In this document: positions 16,616 to 25,744 of the stretch, in pieces
How the letters are laid out: each line of letters starts with the position of its first letter
How positions within the stretch are numbered: the stretch's first letter is position 1
NCBI GenBank assembly: GCA_001805105.1
Contig: MHEE01000014.1
Location: forward strand, 25,422-89,421
Source: Nitrospirae bacterium GWF2_44_13
GTDB taxonomy: Bacteria > Nitrospirota > Thermodesulfovibrionia > Thermodesulfovibrionales > UBA1546
Length of the DNA: 64,000 bases
Direction: 5' to 3'
The notes under the pieces: model-generated
Databases searched by the model: none
Told to the model about the DNA's origin: nothing
What the model saw: only the letters and a program-made list of their open reading frames with translations
Translations under genes and position numbers: made by a program

Positions 16616-17995
16616 TCATTTCATCAAACCGTATTTCTTCATTTTATTAAAAAGACTTTTTCTGCTTATGCCGAGCCGGGCTGCCGCCTCCATCCTTTTC
16701 CACCTCGCCTCCGCGAGCGCCTCAATTATAAGTTTCTTTTCCTCTTCTGATTTAATTGCCTCCACCCTTTCTTTCACCCCTGCACTTCCATTTCCTGCCC
16801 GGGTTGTATTATTGGATATAAGCCCTTTTACTGTTTCTTCCCTGACCGTATCAGTATCTTCAAGGATTATCGCGCGCTGGATGAGATTTTCCATCTCCCT
16901 GACATTTCCGGGCCAGCTATAGCTTATAAAAAACTTTATGGCAGATGCAGCAATGCCTTTGACATTCCTGCCCATGGTCCTGTTATATTTCCTTACAAAG
17001 TAATCCGCCAGAAGAGGAATATCCTTTATCCTTTCTCTGAGCGGCGGAACCTTAATCTCAAAAACCTTCACTCTGTAAAGAAGGTCTTCGCGAAAACTGC
17101 CTTCTCTGATAGCGCTGTCAAGGTTTTTATTCGTTGCTGATATCAATCTCATATCCACTTTTATGGTTCTTGTGCCGCCAAGCCTCTCTATCTCTTTATT
17201 CTGCAGAACCCTCAGAAGCTTTGCCTGAAGCCCCGGTGAAAGGTCGCCAATCTCATCAAGAAAGATACTGCCTTTAGACGCTCTTTCGAATTTGCCGGCA
17301 TGCTGCTTTGATGCGCCAGTAAAAGCGCCTTTTTCATAGCCGAACAGTTCTGATTCAAGCAGTGTTTCAGGGATTGCCGCACAATTTACGCTTACAAAAG
17401 GATTATCCTTCCTGTCGCTCAGCTTATGTATGGCCTGGGCGATAAGTTCCTTGCCTGAGCCGCTTTCGCCTGTTATCAGCGCTGTGACGTCTGTTGCCGC
17501 AACTTTTATTGCAAGTTCAACTGCCTGCCTCATCTCCCCGCTCTCGGCTATGATTTCATCTTTGAGTATATTTTCAATATTTTGAGTCTTCAGCGCCTCA
17601 AGCTCTTTCTGCAGCTCATATTTTTCTATAGCCCTGCTTATGACTGTTCTGACTATCCCTATGTCAACGGGCTTGGTGAAAAAATCATAAGCCCCATCTC
17701 TTATTGCCCTCATCGCAAGCTCTTTTGAACCGTAGGCAGTTATCATTATCACCGGCATAGGATAACCTTCGGATTTTATGTGACGGAGGACTTCGATGCC
17801 GCTCATGTTAGGCATCTTTTCATCAAGAATCACAAGGCTGTAAGTATTTTTTTTCAGGCGCTCAAGCGCATCGGCGCCTGTCCCGGCAAAATCAAACTCA
17901 AAACCTTCTTTCCCGAGGAGTTCACCGAGGAAAAAACGAATGCTGGCATCGTCATCTGCGATTAATATCCTATGTTCCTTAGCGCTGAATGGCAT
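16616..17995 (-). CDS. Sigma-54-dependent response regulator (NtrC family)
   Basis: A 459-residue enhancer-binding protein. The receiver domain has the acidic pair in LIADDDAS and phospho-acceptor Asp58 in VILDEKMP. The AAA+ domain carries GESGSGKE (Walker A), the GAFTGA loop that contacts sigma-54, and GSIFLDEIGDL (Walker B). A Fis-type helix-turn-helix (MEAAARLGISRKSLFNKMKK) ends the protein. It would activate sigma-54 promoters when phosphorylated. The likely kinase is at 19366-20745, separated by an opposite-strand cardiolipin synthase. The targets are unknown; the nearby type IV pilus/type II secretion genes are candidates by position only. Confidence 0.93.
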   Translation of the reverse strand: MPFSAKEHRILIADDDASIRFFLGELLGKEGFEFDFAGTGADALERLKKNTYSLVILDEKMPNMSGIEVLRHIKSEGYPMPVIMITAYGSKELAMRAIRDGAYDFFTKPVDIGIVRTVISRAIEKYELQKELEALKTQNIENILKDEIIAESGEMRQAVELAIKVAATDVTALITGESGSGKELIAQAIHKLSDRKDNPFVSVNCAAIPETLLESELFGYEKGAFTGASKQHAGKFERASKGSIFLDEIGDLSPGLQAKLLRVLQNKEIERLGGTRTIKVDMRLISATNKNLDSAIREGSFREDLLYRVKVFEIKVPPLRERIKDIPLLADYFVRKYNRTMGRNVKGIAASAIKFFISYSWPGNVREMENLIQRAIILEDTDTVREETVKGLISNNTTRAGNGSAGVKERVEAIKSEEEKKLIIEALAEARWKRMEAAARLGISRKSLFNKMKKYGLMK

Positions 17996-18050
17996 CTTAA
18001 AACTCTTGGTTATTATGTTGCATGTTTAATAGTTTAGCACATACAAACAG

Positions 18051-18079
18051 TTGACATAAAATATTGTTTAGGCAATGAT
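18051..18079 (+). promoter_or_regulatory. Promoter for the cardiolipin synthase, start codon close behind
   Basis: TTGACA at 18051-18056, 17 bases, weak -10 AATGAT at 18074-18079. The ATG at 18086 is six bases downstream with no Shine-Dalgarno sequence. Confidence 0.4.
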
Positions 18080-18085
18080 TTCATT

Positions 18086-19324
18086 ATGCATGACAGCGGA
18101 GATATAAGAACAGCCTTTGAAATACCCGAGATAGAAAAATTATACGGCGGCAGTTTTACGGACGGCTACAGCGTCCGCCTTCTGTGGAAGAACGGCGAAC
18201 TTTTCAAGGCGATATTTGATTCCATTGCGGGTGCAGAAAGATTCGTCTGTCTTGAATTCTACATATTCCGCAATGATGAAACAGGCATTGAATTGGCAGA
18301 GCTGCTGAAAAAAAAAGCCGCAGAAGGAGTCCGAGTATTCATTCTTTATGACCACTTCGGCTCTTTTGGAACACCGCGGAAATTCTGGGCAGAATTAAAA
18401 CAAGCAGGGATAAATGTCAGGGCATCTTACCCTTTCAAGTGGACCGCTCCATTGCATTATGCCCGGCGCGACCATAAAAAACTCATCCTGATAGACGGGG
18501 AAAGGGCATTCACAGGAGGGTTGAATATCGCAAATGAATACAGGGGATATTATTTCAAAAGGCATAAAGAGGCCTGGCGGGATACAGGCATACTGCTTGA
18601 AGGCCCGATAGCCGGGACGCTGCTAAGCGAGTTTGAGAAAAGCTGGCTGCTATGGGGCGGAAAGCCTATCGAAACAGAAGCCAGAAGGCAAAAAACCAAG
18701 ATTCAGGATTCAGGATACAAGATTCAGGATAATCATGCATCGGAGGACTCTCAACTCTCAACTCTCAACTCTGGTGCTCTGCCTGTGCTGCCTATATTTG
18801 CAAGTTCATCACGAGGGAGGAGAAGGCTGAGAAAGCTTTTATACTACAGCATCAATCATGCAAGAAAGAGCATATTTCTCACTACAGCCTATTTCACTCC
18901 AAGCAGAAGGATGATTGACATGCTGTCGGAAGCTGTTAAAAGGGGCGCCATAGTCAGGCTGCTCTTGCCGCTAAAAAGCGATGTGCTGGTTGCGGATTAT
19001 GCAGGAAGGGCGTCATTCACAGAACTGCTGCAAGCCAGCGTGCAGATTTACACCTATAAAGGCAGGATACTTCATGCCAAGACTGCCGTGTTTGACGGCT
19101 GCTGGAGCATTATAGGTTCTGCAAATCTTGATTTTCAGTCACTGAGGAGGAATGATGAGGGGAATGTCGGAATACTTGACAAAAAATTCGGGCAAAAGAT
19201 GATGGACGTATTTGAGGCAGATATTAAAGACTCTGCAAAAATAGAACCGGATGAGTGGGCAAAACGGAATTTCTGCGAAAAAATCAAAGAAAGATTTTTT
19301 GTCCTCTTCAGAAGACGGTTATAA
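18086..19324 (+). CDS. cls: Cardiolipin synthase-type phospholipase D family protein
   Basis: A two-domain PLD-superfamily enzyme of 412 residues that condenses phosphatidylglycerol to cardiolipin. HKD motif 1 is HKKLILIDGERAFTGGLN (about residues 131-148) and motif 2 is HAKTAVFDGCWSIIGSAN. N-terminal membrane helices found in E. coli ClsA are lacking, so it is closer to the ClsB type. Between the two halves, about residues 200-230, is a polar insertion (KTKIQDSGYKIQDNHAS and onward) encoded by a period-7 array. It is divergent from the NtrC-type gene and sits between that regulator and its probable kinase. Confidence 0.87.
   Translation: MHDSGDIRTAFEIPEIEKLYGGSFTDGYSVRLLWKNGELFKAIFDSIAGAERFVCLEFYIFRNDETGIELAELLKKKAAEGVRVFILYDHFGSFGTPRKFWAELKQAGINVRASYPFKWTAPLHYARRDHKKLILIDGERAFTGGLNIANEYRGYYFKRHKEAWRDTGILLEGPIAGTLLSEFEKSWLLWGGKPIETEARRQKTKIQDSGYKIQDNHASEDSQLSTLNSGALPVLPIFASSSRGRRRLRKLLYYSINHARKSIFLTTAYFTPSRRMIDMLSEAVKRGAIVRLLLPLKSDVLVADYAGRASFTELLQASVQIYTYKGRILHAKTAVFDGCWSIIGSANLDFQSLRRNDEGNVGILDKKFGQKMMDVFEADIKDSAKIEPDEWAKRNFCEKIKERFFVLFRRRL
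18701..18770. repeat. Ten-unit period-7 array inside cls
   Basis: Units in register from 18701: ATTCAGG twice, ATACAAG, ATTCAGG, ATAATCA, TGCATCG, GAGGACT, then CTCAACT three times. It contains two unit classes and stays in frame. Confidence 0.75.
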
Positions 19325-19365
19325 ATTCAAGCTCTGAAACCTGCAATGCTATTTGCGTTTCATCC

Positions 19366-20745
19366 TTAAGCGTTATTATTGTATGCGGTTGGCGGCAGAC
19401 TTATAACAAACTTTGTTTTGCCTTCCGATGCCTCTGCGGTTATGTCGCCTCCAATGCTCTTTATTGCATCCCTCGCAATTTTCAATCCCATTCCGCGTCC
19501 TCTACCCTTGGTTGTAACATCCGCCTCAAATATTGCATCTACATCCATCCCGGGGCTAAGTTCTGAATCGCTTCTTACCTCAACCGTAGTGCCGTCATTT
19601 GTTGTCTTTGTCCTTATGGTTATCTCTCCATTTTTTACAACTGCTTCATAGGCATTCAGGACTATATTATAAAATGCATGAAAAAATCTCTCATCTCCAA
19701 CCTGCATCTTATCTGCAGTCTCATCATAGTCCTCCCTTATACTTACAGCCTTATCCCTTGCAACCTGACTGCATAAAAGCACAACCCTGTGGATTATATC
19801 CCTGAGAGTATCATCTTCAGCAGCAGATGTCTTTTTTTCAAAGAGAGTGTCCACAACCCTGTTCAACCGGTCAGTTTCTTTGAGTATTGTATTGATATAA
19901 AGTTTCTTCTGTTCGTTGTCATTTATATCCTCTCCGATAAGCTGTACCAGCCCCTTTATGGATGCAAGGGGATTTCTAATCTCATGCGCTACCTCCATTG
20001 CCAGCATTCCTATATTCGCCAGTTTTTCAGTTTTTTGCATCTCGCGGTGCATCTCTTTTATCTTTGTGGTATCCATGAAATTGAGTACTGCTCCGTCTAT
20101 GCCATATCTGCCTTTTATTGGTGAAAGCGTATAACCAATGGTCCTGCTTTCACCGTTCATTGTTATATTCAACTCAGAGGCAGCGGTCTTTCCCTTCAGA
20201 ACTGTTTGCAAGTCCCTTGTTATATTCAATACGGTTCCTATATTTTTGCCAAGCAGGCCGGTTTCCTTACTGCCGAGTATATGGCAGACATACGGGTTCA
20301 CCATTGTTATTGTTCCGCTCTTGTCGGCTGTCATTACCCCTCCTGTTGTACTTTCAAGTAATGCGGTGTACTTGCTGAGGGATGCAGCTATTTTTGTAAA
20401 CTCCTTGCCAAGCGAACTGAATTCCTCTATATTCTTGCCTTCCCAACCTTCGCTTAATAATTTCCTTGCAGGCCTTACAAGAGCGTACGCAACAATCAGG
20501 CCCGTCGCAAATGCCACTACAGCAAGGATGTAAGTCCATTGTTCCGTAAAATTATAAAGGGAGATAAGCTCTGCCGAGTCAAGAACACTGCGCTTAAAGA
20601 CAGCCCTGAACCTTGCCAATAAAATTAGCGGCACAGCGACTGCAAAAACAGAAAAAAACAGGGGCAGGAACACAAAGAGCCCAAGATAGAACCGCCTTTT
20701 TAAAAAGGCTGCTATTATCTTCTCATAACTTTCATCATGTCCCAT
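19366..20745 (-). CDS. Membrane PAS sensor histidine kinase (NtrB/AtoS-like)
   Basis: A 459-residue kinase with two membrane segments (about 19-45 and 70-90), a short linker, a PAS domain (about 125-230), a HisKA domain with phospho-acceptor His254 in EVAHEIRNPLASIKG, and a HATPase domain (N box FYNIVLNAYEA, G1 GRGRGMGLKIA). It overlaps the pilC 3' end by 31 bases, so translation is probably coupled. It is the natural partner for the sigma-54 activator at 16616-17995. Only a very short loop lies between the helices, so it may sense a cytoplasmic or membrane signal through PAS. Confidence 0.9.
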   Translation of the reverse strand: MGHDESYEKIIAAFLKRRFYLGLFVFLPLFFSVFAVAVPLILLARFRAVFKRSVLDSAELISLYNFTEQWTYILAVVAFATGLIVAYALVRPARKLLSEGWEGKNIEEFSSLGKEFTKIAASLSKYTALLESTTGGVMTADKSGTITMVNPYVCHILGSKETGLLGKNIGTVLNITRDLQTVLKGKTAASELNITMNGESRTIGYTLSPIKGRYGIDGAVLNFMDTTKIKEMHREMQKTEKLANIGMLAMEVAHEIRNPLASIKGLVQLIGEDINDNEQKKLYINTILKETDRLNRVVDTLFEKKTSAAEDDTLRDIIHRVVLLCSQVARDKAVSIREDYDETADKMQVGDERFFHAFYNIVLNAYEAVVKNGEITIRTKTTNDGTTVEVRSDSELSPGMDVDAIFEADVTTKGRGRGMGLKIARDAIKSIGGDITAEASEGKTKFVISLPPTAYNNNA

Positions 20746-21932
20746 ATTGGAAGAAATATCCCTAGTGCAAGAAAGAGTATCCCGCCGGCAAGAAAGACCA
20801 GCAGAACCGGTTCAAGTGTTGTTGCAAGGTTTTTAATTGCATATTCGACCTCAAGGTCGTAATAGTCGGCTACCTTTGTAAGCATATCATCAAGCGCTCC
20901 TGTTTCCTCGCCAACAGCAACCATCTGCGTAACCATAGGCGGAAAGACCATTGTGCTTGCCATCGGCACAGCCAGCCCTTTTCCTTCACGCACGCTCTCT
21001 TTTATCACCTCAACCGCCCTTGCAATGATGATATTCCCGAGTGTGCCTGCAACTATGTCAAGCGCATGGAGCATTGGGATGCCGCTGCTGTAAAGCGTAG
21101 AAAATATCCTTGCAAACCTTGACATAACAGTTTTCTCAACAACAGATCCGATTATCGGAACCTTGAGTTTAAACTTGTCCAGATTCCATCTACCGGACGG
21201 AGTCTTTATATATCCCCTGAATGCAAAAATAACGCCTGCCACAGCGGCTAATAGAAGCGGCCAGTATACCCTTATTGCTTTATTCAGGAATATAAGCACA
21301 CGCGTCGGGAATGGAAGCTCTACTTTTGCAGATTGATATAACGAAGCAAATTTCGGAACAACAAATGTCGTGAGCACAAGGAAAGCGATTATCATGCTTA
21401 TTATAACTATAACGGGGTATCTTGTTGCCGCCTTTACCCGCGCCCTTGTTGTCGCATCATGTTCCAGCAAAGATGACAGCCTATTAAGGATGTCGTCAAG
21501 CACTCCTGCCTCTTCGCCTACTTTTACCATGCTGATATAAAGCGTAGAGAATACCTTCGGGAATTTTGCCAGAGCATCGGAAAAAGAACTTCCCCTCTCC
21601 ACCTCTCTTCTTATTTCTTCTATTATCTTGCGGAGCTTTCTGCTTTTAGTCTGTTCCGCGAGTGTGTCCAGGCTTCTGATAAAGGATATGCCTGATGTAA
21701 CAAGCGTTGCAAGCTGTCGGCTGAACACAATGAGATCTTCATCCTTTATCTTGTCAAAAATCTGCCATCCGCTCTCACCTGAAGATTTAGTCTCTTCTTC
21801 CGCTTCTATTTTTATAGGGGTATACCCTTTGGAAAAAAGCTGCTCTGCAACTGAGTCGGCGTTGGGAGCATCAATAACACCACTTATAATCTCTCCTATT
21901 TGATTCCTTACTTTATAGCTATACGTTGGCAT
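20715..21932 (-). CDS. pilC: Type IV pilus/type II secretion inner membrane platform protein (PilC/GspF)
   Basis: A polytopic platform protein of 405 residues. It has two T2SSF domains (about 70-195 and 272-395), each ending in membrane helices, with the conserved SFSDALAKFPKVFSTLY, VGEEAGVLDDIL and VGEETGALDDML motifs. It forms the base on which the PilB/GspE ATPase assembles pilins. It follows pilB on the same strand after a 40-base spacer that is itself a period-7 array. Pilin genes are not in the window, so pilus versus secretion cannot be decided. Confidence 0.92.
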   Translation of the reverse strand: MPTYSYKVRNQIGEIISGVIDAPNADSVAEQLFSKGYTPIKIEAEEETKSSGESGWQIFDKIKDEDLIVFSRQLATLVTSGISFIRSLDTLAEQTKSRKLRKIIEEIRREVERGSSFSDALAKFPKVFSTLYISMVKVGEEAGVLDDILNRLSSLLEHDATTRARVKAATRYPVIVIISMIIAFLVLTTFVVPKFASLYQSAKVELPFPTRVLIFLNKAIRVYWPLLLAAVAGVIFAFRGYIKTPSGRWNLDKFKLKVPIIGSVVEKTVMSRFARIFSTLYSSGIPMLHALDIVAGTLGNIIIARAVEVIKESVREGKGLAVPMASTMVFPPMVTQMVAVGEETGALDDMLTKVADYYDLEVEYAIKNLATTLEPVLLVFLAGGILFLALGIFLPIWDMMKVMRR

Positions 21933-21948
21933 ATCACTTATTTTTTAG

Positions 21949-21976
21949 TTCTCACTTCTCACTTTTAACTTCCTAT
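21949..21976. repeat. Period-7 array in the pilB-pilC spacer
   Basis: TTCTCAC twice, then TTTTAAC and TTCCTAT, in register. This copy is almost wholly non-coding, just touching the 3' end of pilB. Confidence 0.6.
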
Positions 21977-23649
21977 TCTGTCTCCTGCGTCACTCTCATT
22001 ACTTCTTCAATCGTCGTAATCCCATCCACTGCTTTCAAGAGGCCTTCCTGCCTCATAGTTCTAAAGCCTTCCTTTACCGCCTGTGCCTTTATCTCGCTTG
22101 CAGGAGCTTTCTCAATTATCAGTTTTTTTATTCCCTCTGTAACCAGAAGGAGTTCAAATAATCCTTCTCTTCCGAGGTATCCCGTGAAGCGGCACTCGCT
22201 GCAGCCCTTGCCGTGGAGGAGAACCTTCCCTTTAATTCCCACACGCCTTAACATATCTTCGTCAGCAGTATAGCTTTCTTTGCAGTAAGGGCATATCTTT
22301 ACAATAAGCCTTTGGCCTAAAACGCCGATAAGAGAAGATGTTATAAGGAATGGTTCTATTCCCATATCTATCAGACGGGCTATGGCCCCGACCGCTTCAT
22401 TTGTATGAAGGGTACTGAGAACAAGATGCCCTGTAAGCGCTGCATGTGTTGCTATTGACGCTGTTTCAGTATCCCTTATCTCACCGACCATTATTACATC
22501 AGGGTCCTGCCTGAGAATGGACCTCAACCCTGATGAGAATGTCAGCCCTGCCTTTGGATTAACCTGCACCTGATTTATATTAGGCAGGTTATATTCTATG
22601 GGATCCTCTATTGTCACTATGTTTTTCTCTGCTGCGCTTATCTTACGCAGAGACGAATACATCGTTGTTGTCTTGCCGCAGCCCGTGGGCCCGGTTGAGA
22701 GTACAAACCCGTAAGGCATGCTGATCAGCTTTTCATATGCCTCAAGCACACTTTTCGTGAACCCAAGCTGGCTGAGCGTGAGTTGAGGAAGACCTGATGT
22801 TTTCTCAAGCAGCCTCAGCACCATTTTTTCGCCGTGATGCGTCGGCAGAGTCGATGCCCTTACATCAAATTGTCTGCCCTCAACATTTATAGGAAATCTT
22901 CCATCCTGTGGCACTCTCTTTTCAGCTATATCCATTCCTGAAAGTATCTTTATCCTTGAGACAATGCCCGAATGAAGGTGCTTGGGAGGTTTCATAATAT
23001 CATGCAGCTTCCCGTCAATCCTGAACCTTACACGGATGGAATCCTCATAGGGTTCTACGTGTATGTCGCTGGCCCTGTCCTTTACAGCCTGTGTAACCAC
23101 TGTATTGACGAGCTTAACAATTGGGGTGTCTTCAACCATCGCCTCTGCTGCAGCAACAATCTTTTCCTTTTCAGGATAGTAAACATCTGCAGCCTTAACA
23201 ACCTCATCCATCTCTCCTCTGGTATAATATTGGTCAAGCGCCCGGAGAAGATCAGATTCTGTTATAACTACTGTATCCACAGGCATCCTTGTGGCCCGTT
23301 TTATCTCATCTGCCGCAAAGACATTGAGCGGGTCAGACATTGCAATAGTAAGCCTTCCGTTATTAATCTCAAGAGGCAGCGCCCTGTGTTTACGCGCAAG
23401 AGACTCCGGCACCAAATCTAAGACTCCCGGAGCTACAGACATAGACCGCAGTTCTTTAAACGGCAGCCCCATCTGCGCGCTGAGCGCCCTTGCCATGACT
23501 TCTTCTGTAATAACCCCGAGGCTGACAAGTGTTTCTCCAAGCCTTTTGCCAAGCCTCTTCTGTTCCTGCATGGCCTTATCACGCTGTTCAACGGTTATTA
23601 CCCCTGCTTCTATCAGGAGTTCTCCTAAATATTTTTTTCTCATCACCAT
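21973..23649 (-). CDS. pilB: Type IV pilus assembly/type II secretion ATPase (PilB/GspE)
   Basis: A secretion ATPase of 558 residues. The N-terminal MshEN/GspE-II-like domain (KYLGELLIEAGVIT and onward) is followed by Walker A GPTGCGKTTT, the Asp box, Walker B QDPDVIMVGEIRD and the His box THAALTGHLVLSTLHTNE. A zinc-binding pair CPYC and CSEC lies near 470-500. It powers pilin extension or pseudopilus growth through PilC. Its start lies three bases from the lptD stop, so it is likely in the folC-lptD-pilB-pilC transcript. A GspE role is possible. Confidence 0.92.
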   Translation of the reverse strand: MVMRKKYLGELLIEAGVITVEQRDKAMQEQKRLGKRLGETLVSLGVITEEVMARALSAQMGLPFKELRSMSVAPGVLDLVPESLARKHRALPLEINNGRLTIAMSDPLNVFAADEIKRATRMPVDTVVITESDLLRALDQYYTRGEMDEVVKAADVYYPEKEKIVAAAEAMVEDTPIVKLVNTVVTQAVKDRASDIHVEPYEDSIRVRFRIDGKLHDIMKPPKHLHSGIVSRIKILSGMDIAEKRVPQDGRFPINVEGRQFDVRASTLPTHHGEKMVLRLLEKTSGLPQLTLSQLGFTKSVLEAYEKLISMPYGFVLSTGPTGCGKTTTMYSSLRKISAAEKNIVTIEDPIEYNLPNINQVQVNPKAGLTFSSGLRSILRQDPDVIMVGEIRDTETASIATHAALTGHLVLSTLHTNEAVGAIARLIDMGIEPFLITSSLIGVLGQRLIVKICPYCKESYTADEDMLRRVGIKGKVLLHGKGCSECRFTGYLGREGLFELLLVTEGIKKLIIEKAPASEIKAQAVKEGFRTMRQEGLLKAVDGITTIEEVMRVTQETE

Positions 23650-23651
23650 AT

Positions 23652-25688
23652 TTATTTCCTCGCAGAATAAGAGCCGAGTCCGAGCAAATCAAACGTAACA
23701 AAGACACTAATCTCGCTTGGCTTGTTGTTTACCTCATCAGGAGGCTTTCTGTTAACCATTATTGTCATTCCCCAACACTGTTGAAGATACTTCATGATAA
23801 ACGAAGAATCCCTCATTCCTCCTCCTTTAGAATCATACCAAAGTTTAACCTCAGCGGACAAGTTTTTAGAATGAGTATACCCGACCCCTATATCGTAGAA
23901 CATAGTATTGTTAGGCTGGTTGTACCTCTCCCCAAAGGAAAATGCAAATTTTTTAAAAGGGATTGAGACGCTTGAGTTTATAGTCTCCATACGGTCTGTA
24001 TAGTGATTATAAGAGGCATCAGCAGTTACAGGGAAAGGCCTTGGAATATATGCTGACACACTTAACGGAGAAAGCGGAACGTCCCGTTCATATGTATTAT
24101 ATGACTCCGACACGCTTACGGTAAGGAACTCTCCCTTTTTATCAAGGAGGCGGTTTGTAAGAGACATTCCTATTGTTGACTGCTTTGTAGAAAGTTCCGT
24201 GGAATCAAACAGCGGAACATTTTTAATCCATGGCACAAAAGTATATCCCAAAGAAGGTTCAATGCCGTGGGTAAAATTCTCGCTATATTTTTTTATGAAC
24301 CGGCTGGACGCTGTGATATTGTAGTCAAACATATCTCTGTGCACTGAACTCTTAAAGCCCTCGTCAGCATTGTCCTGTAAGGAATATACTGTTTCTCTCA
24401 GCCCGAGATTCTGGAATATAATAACTCTGTCGCCGAAGGAATGAGAAAGTTTGGGATAAATATCAAGACGCTGTCCTGATACGCCTTTGTCCCTTGCGAA
24501 GTTTGAGGCAGATGATGTCATTGAGAAAACCAAAGGGCCTGCGCTGGATGGATTAACAACATACCCTAATTCAGGCAGTCTCTGAGCTACCGCTGAATTA
24601 TGACTCCCGTCTTTAAGGTCAATAATATACTGCGACATGAGGTAAAGGCGTGAATTGTCCGAAGGAAGCGTCAGTTCGCCGGTTGATTCAAGAAATCTGT
24701 TTACCCTTTCATCGCGGTGCATGCTGAATTCCCTGTAAAAATTTTCTTCACTTAACAGATTAATATTCCAGTATCCGGAAAGACCATCCTTGCTCCTTTT
24801 CGAATGGGTAGACTTAAGTTCATAAAAATCCAGTTCTGCCTTTTTGTCTCGGAAGTGATAGAGCCAGTGTTTGCCCTCCACATTTCCGGGCGCTACATAT
24901 CTATATTCAGCCCCTTCTCCCAAGCCTGCTTTTGTATACCAGTCAACAATAAATGTCGCGTCCTTGTCTTCATCTATCGCCCAGAAAAACGGCTGCCTGT
25001 AATAGAATCCTTTTGACTGTGTATGACCAAATACAGGTGTCAGAAGCCCTGTTTTTCTTTCGGTAAGTGCAGGCCCCAAGAGATAAGGCGTATATAAAAA
25101 AGGGAAGTCTTTGACATGGAAAGTGGCATCACGCACCTTGAAGCGGTCTCCGATAATTATGTCAGCAGTCCTGCCTTTGATACACCACTCAGGAGAGGGA
25201 TTTTCGCATGTTGTTATTGATGCCTTTTTAATGAAATATTCCTTTTCTCCTTTCTTTTCTATCTCTTCACCTGAGACACGGAACTTTTCTTTTTTTGAGA
25301 AAATCTCCGCATTATAAAAAGTGCCTTTTTTTGTATTGAGATTAAACTCTGCCTTTTCTGCTTTAAGGATTATATCAGGGGTGTCGAATATCACATTGCC
25401 TTCAGGAAAGACATTTGATGTCTTCTCATCATACTGCATCTCATTTGCAATCATTATTGTCTCGCCTTGTTCAACAAGCACAGAGCCTTTTGCCGTATAC
25501 ATTGATGTGCTTTTTTCATACTTTAAAGAATCTGATGTTATGAATGTCGGAGGCTCTTCAGCAAAACAGTAAACAGCAGACTGCAGGCAGCAGACACTAA
25601 AGAGTAATAAAAAAAACAGGAAAGAATGATACATGATACATGATACATGATACATGATACTTTTCTTTTTATATGCCGTATCCTGCAT
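23652..25688 (-). CDS. lptD: LPS assembly outer membrane protein LptD
   Basis: The outer membrane translocon that inserts LPS, about 678 residues from the chosen start. It has a signal peptide (hydrophobic stretch FLFFLLLF then cleavage near CFA), an OstA/LptA-like jellyroll (TFITSDSLKYEKSTSMYTAK through about residue 180) and a large C-terminal beta-barrel. ATG 25688 is chosen because GAGGAG is centred about nine bases upstream. The frame is open to 25787, and two further in-frame ATGs (25655 and 25634) arise from a 7-base repeat. The whole pre-signal region and part of the signal peptide are made of period-7 units, so the true start is uncertain by up to 18 codons. LptE was not seen. Confidence 0.87.
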   Translation of the reverse strand: MQDTAYKKKSIMYHVSCIMYHSFLFFLLLFSVCCLQSAVYCFAEEPPTFITSDSLKYEKSTSMYTAKGSVLVEQGETIMIANEMQYDEKTSNVFPEGNVIFDTPDIILKAEKAEFNLNTKKGTFYNAEIFSKKEKFRVSGEEIEKKGEKEYFIKKASITTCENPSPEWCIKGRTADIIIGDRFKVRDATFHVKDFPFLYTPYLLGPALTERKTGLLTPVFGHTQSKGFYYRQPFFWAIDEDKDATFIVDWYTKAGLGEGAEYRYVAPGNVEGKHWLYHFRDKKAELDFYELKSTHSKRSKDGLSGYWNINLLSEENFYREFSMHRDERVNRFLESTGELTLPSDNSRLYLMSQYIIDLKDGSHNSAVAQRLPELGYVVNPSSAGPLVFSMTSSASNFARDKGVSGQRLDIYPKLSHSFGDRVIIFQNLGLRETVYSLQDNADEGFKSSVHRDMFDYNITASSRFIKKYSENFTHGIEPSLGYTFVPWIKNVPLFDSTELSTKQSTIGMSLTNRLLDKKGEFLTVSVSESYNTYERDVPLSPLSVSAYIPRPFPVTADASYNHYTDRMETINSSVSIPFKKFAFSFGERYNQPNNTMFYDIGVGYTHSKNLSAEVKLWYDSKGGGMRDSSFIMKYLQQCWGMTIMVNRKPPDEVNNKPSEISVFVTFDLLGLGSYSARK
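25567..25595. repeat. Period-7 array encoding the end of the LptD signal peptide
   Basis: On the coding strand the units are TCTGCTG, CCTGCAG, TCTGCTG, TTTACTG, continuing TTTTGC. It covers the residues just before signal cleavage. Confidence 0.5.
25627..25660. repeat. TGATACA tandem array at the LptD N terminus
   Basis: Four exact TGATACA units plus a partial fifth. On the coding strand it reads as a repeat containing ATG and encodes IMYHVSCIMYH, creating two extra in-frame start codons. Confidence 0.8.
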
Positions 25689-25740
25689 TCTGTCTCCTCG
25701 GCGACTCGCCTGAGGCGAGAATCCTGCATCTTGCATCGTG
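25679..25740. repeat. Period-7 array split by a GC-rich hairpin, lptD 5' region
   Basis: TATCCTG, CATTCTG on one side and AATCCTG, CATCTTG, CATCGTG on the other. Between them lies CTCGGCGACTCGCC and the hairpin CTCGCC-TGA-GGCGAG. It overlaps the chosen lptD start codon and its Shine-Dalgarno sequence. Confidence 0.6.
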
Positions 25741-25744
25741 TGTT

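Noticed and set aside
25627..25660. CRISPR-like direct repeats (TGATACA)
   Set aside because: Units are 7 bases with no spacers and lie in the lptD coding region; a CRISPR array needs 20-40 base repeats with unique spacers.
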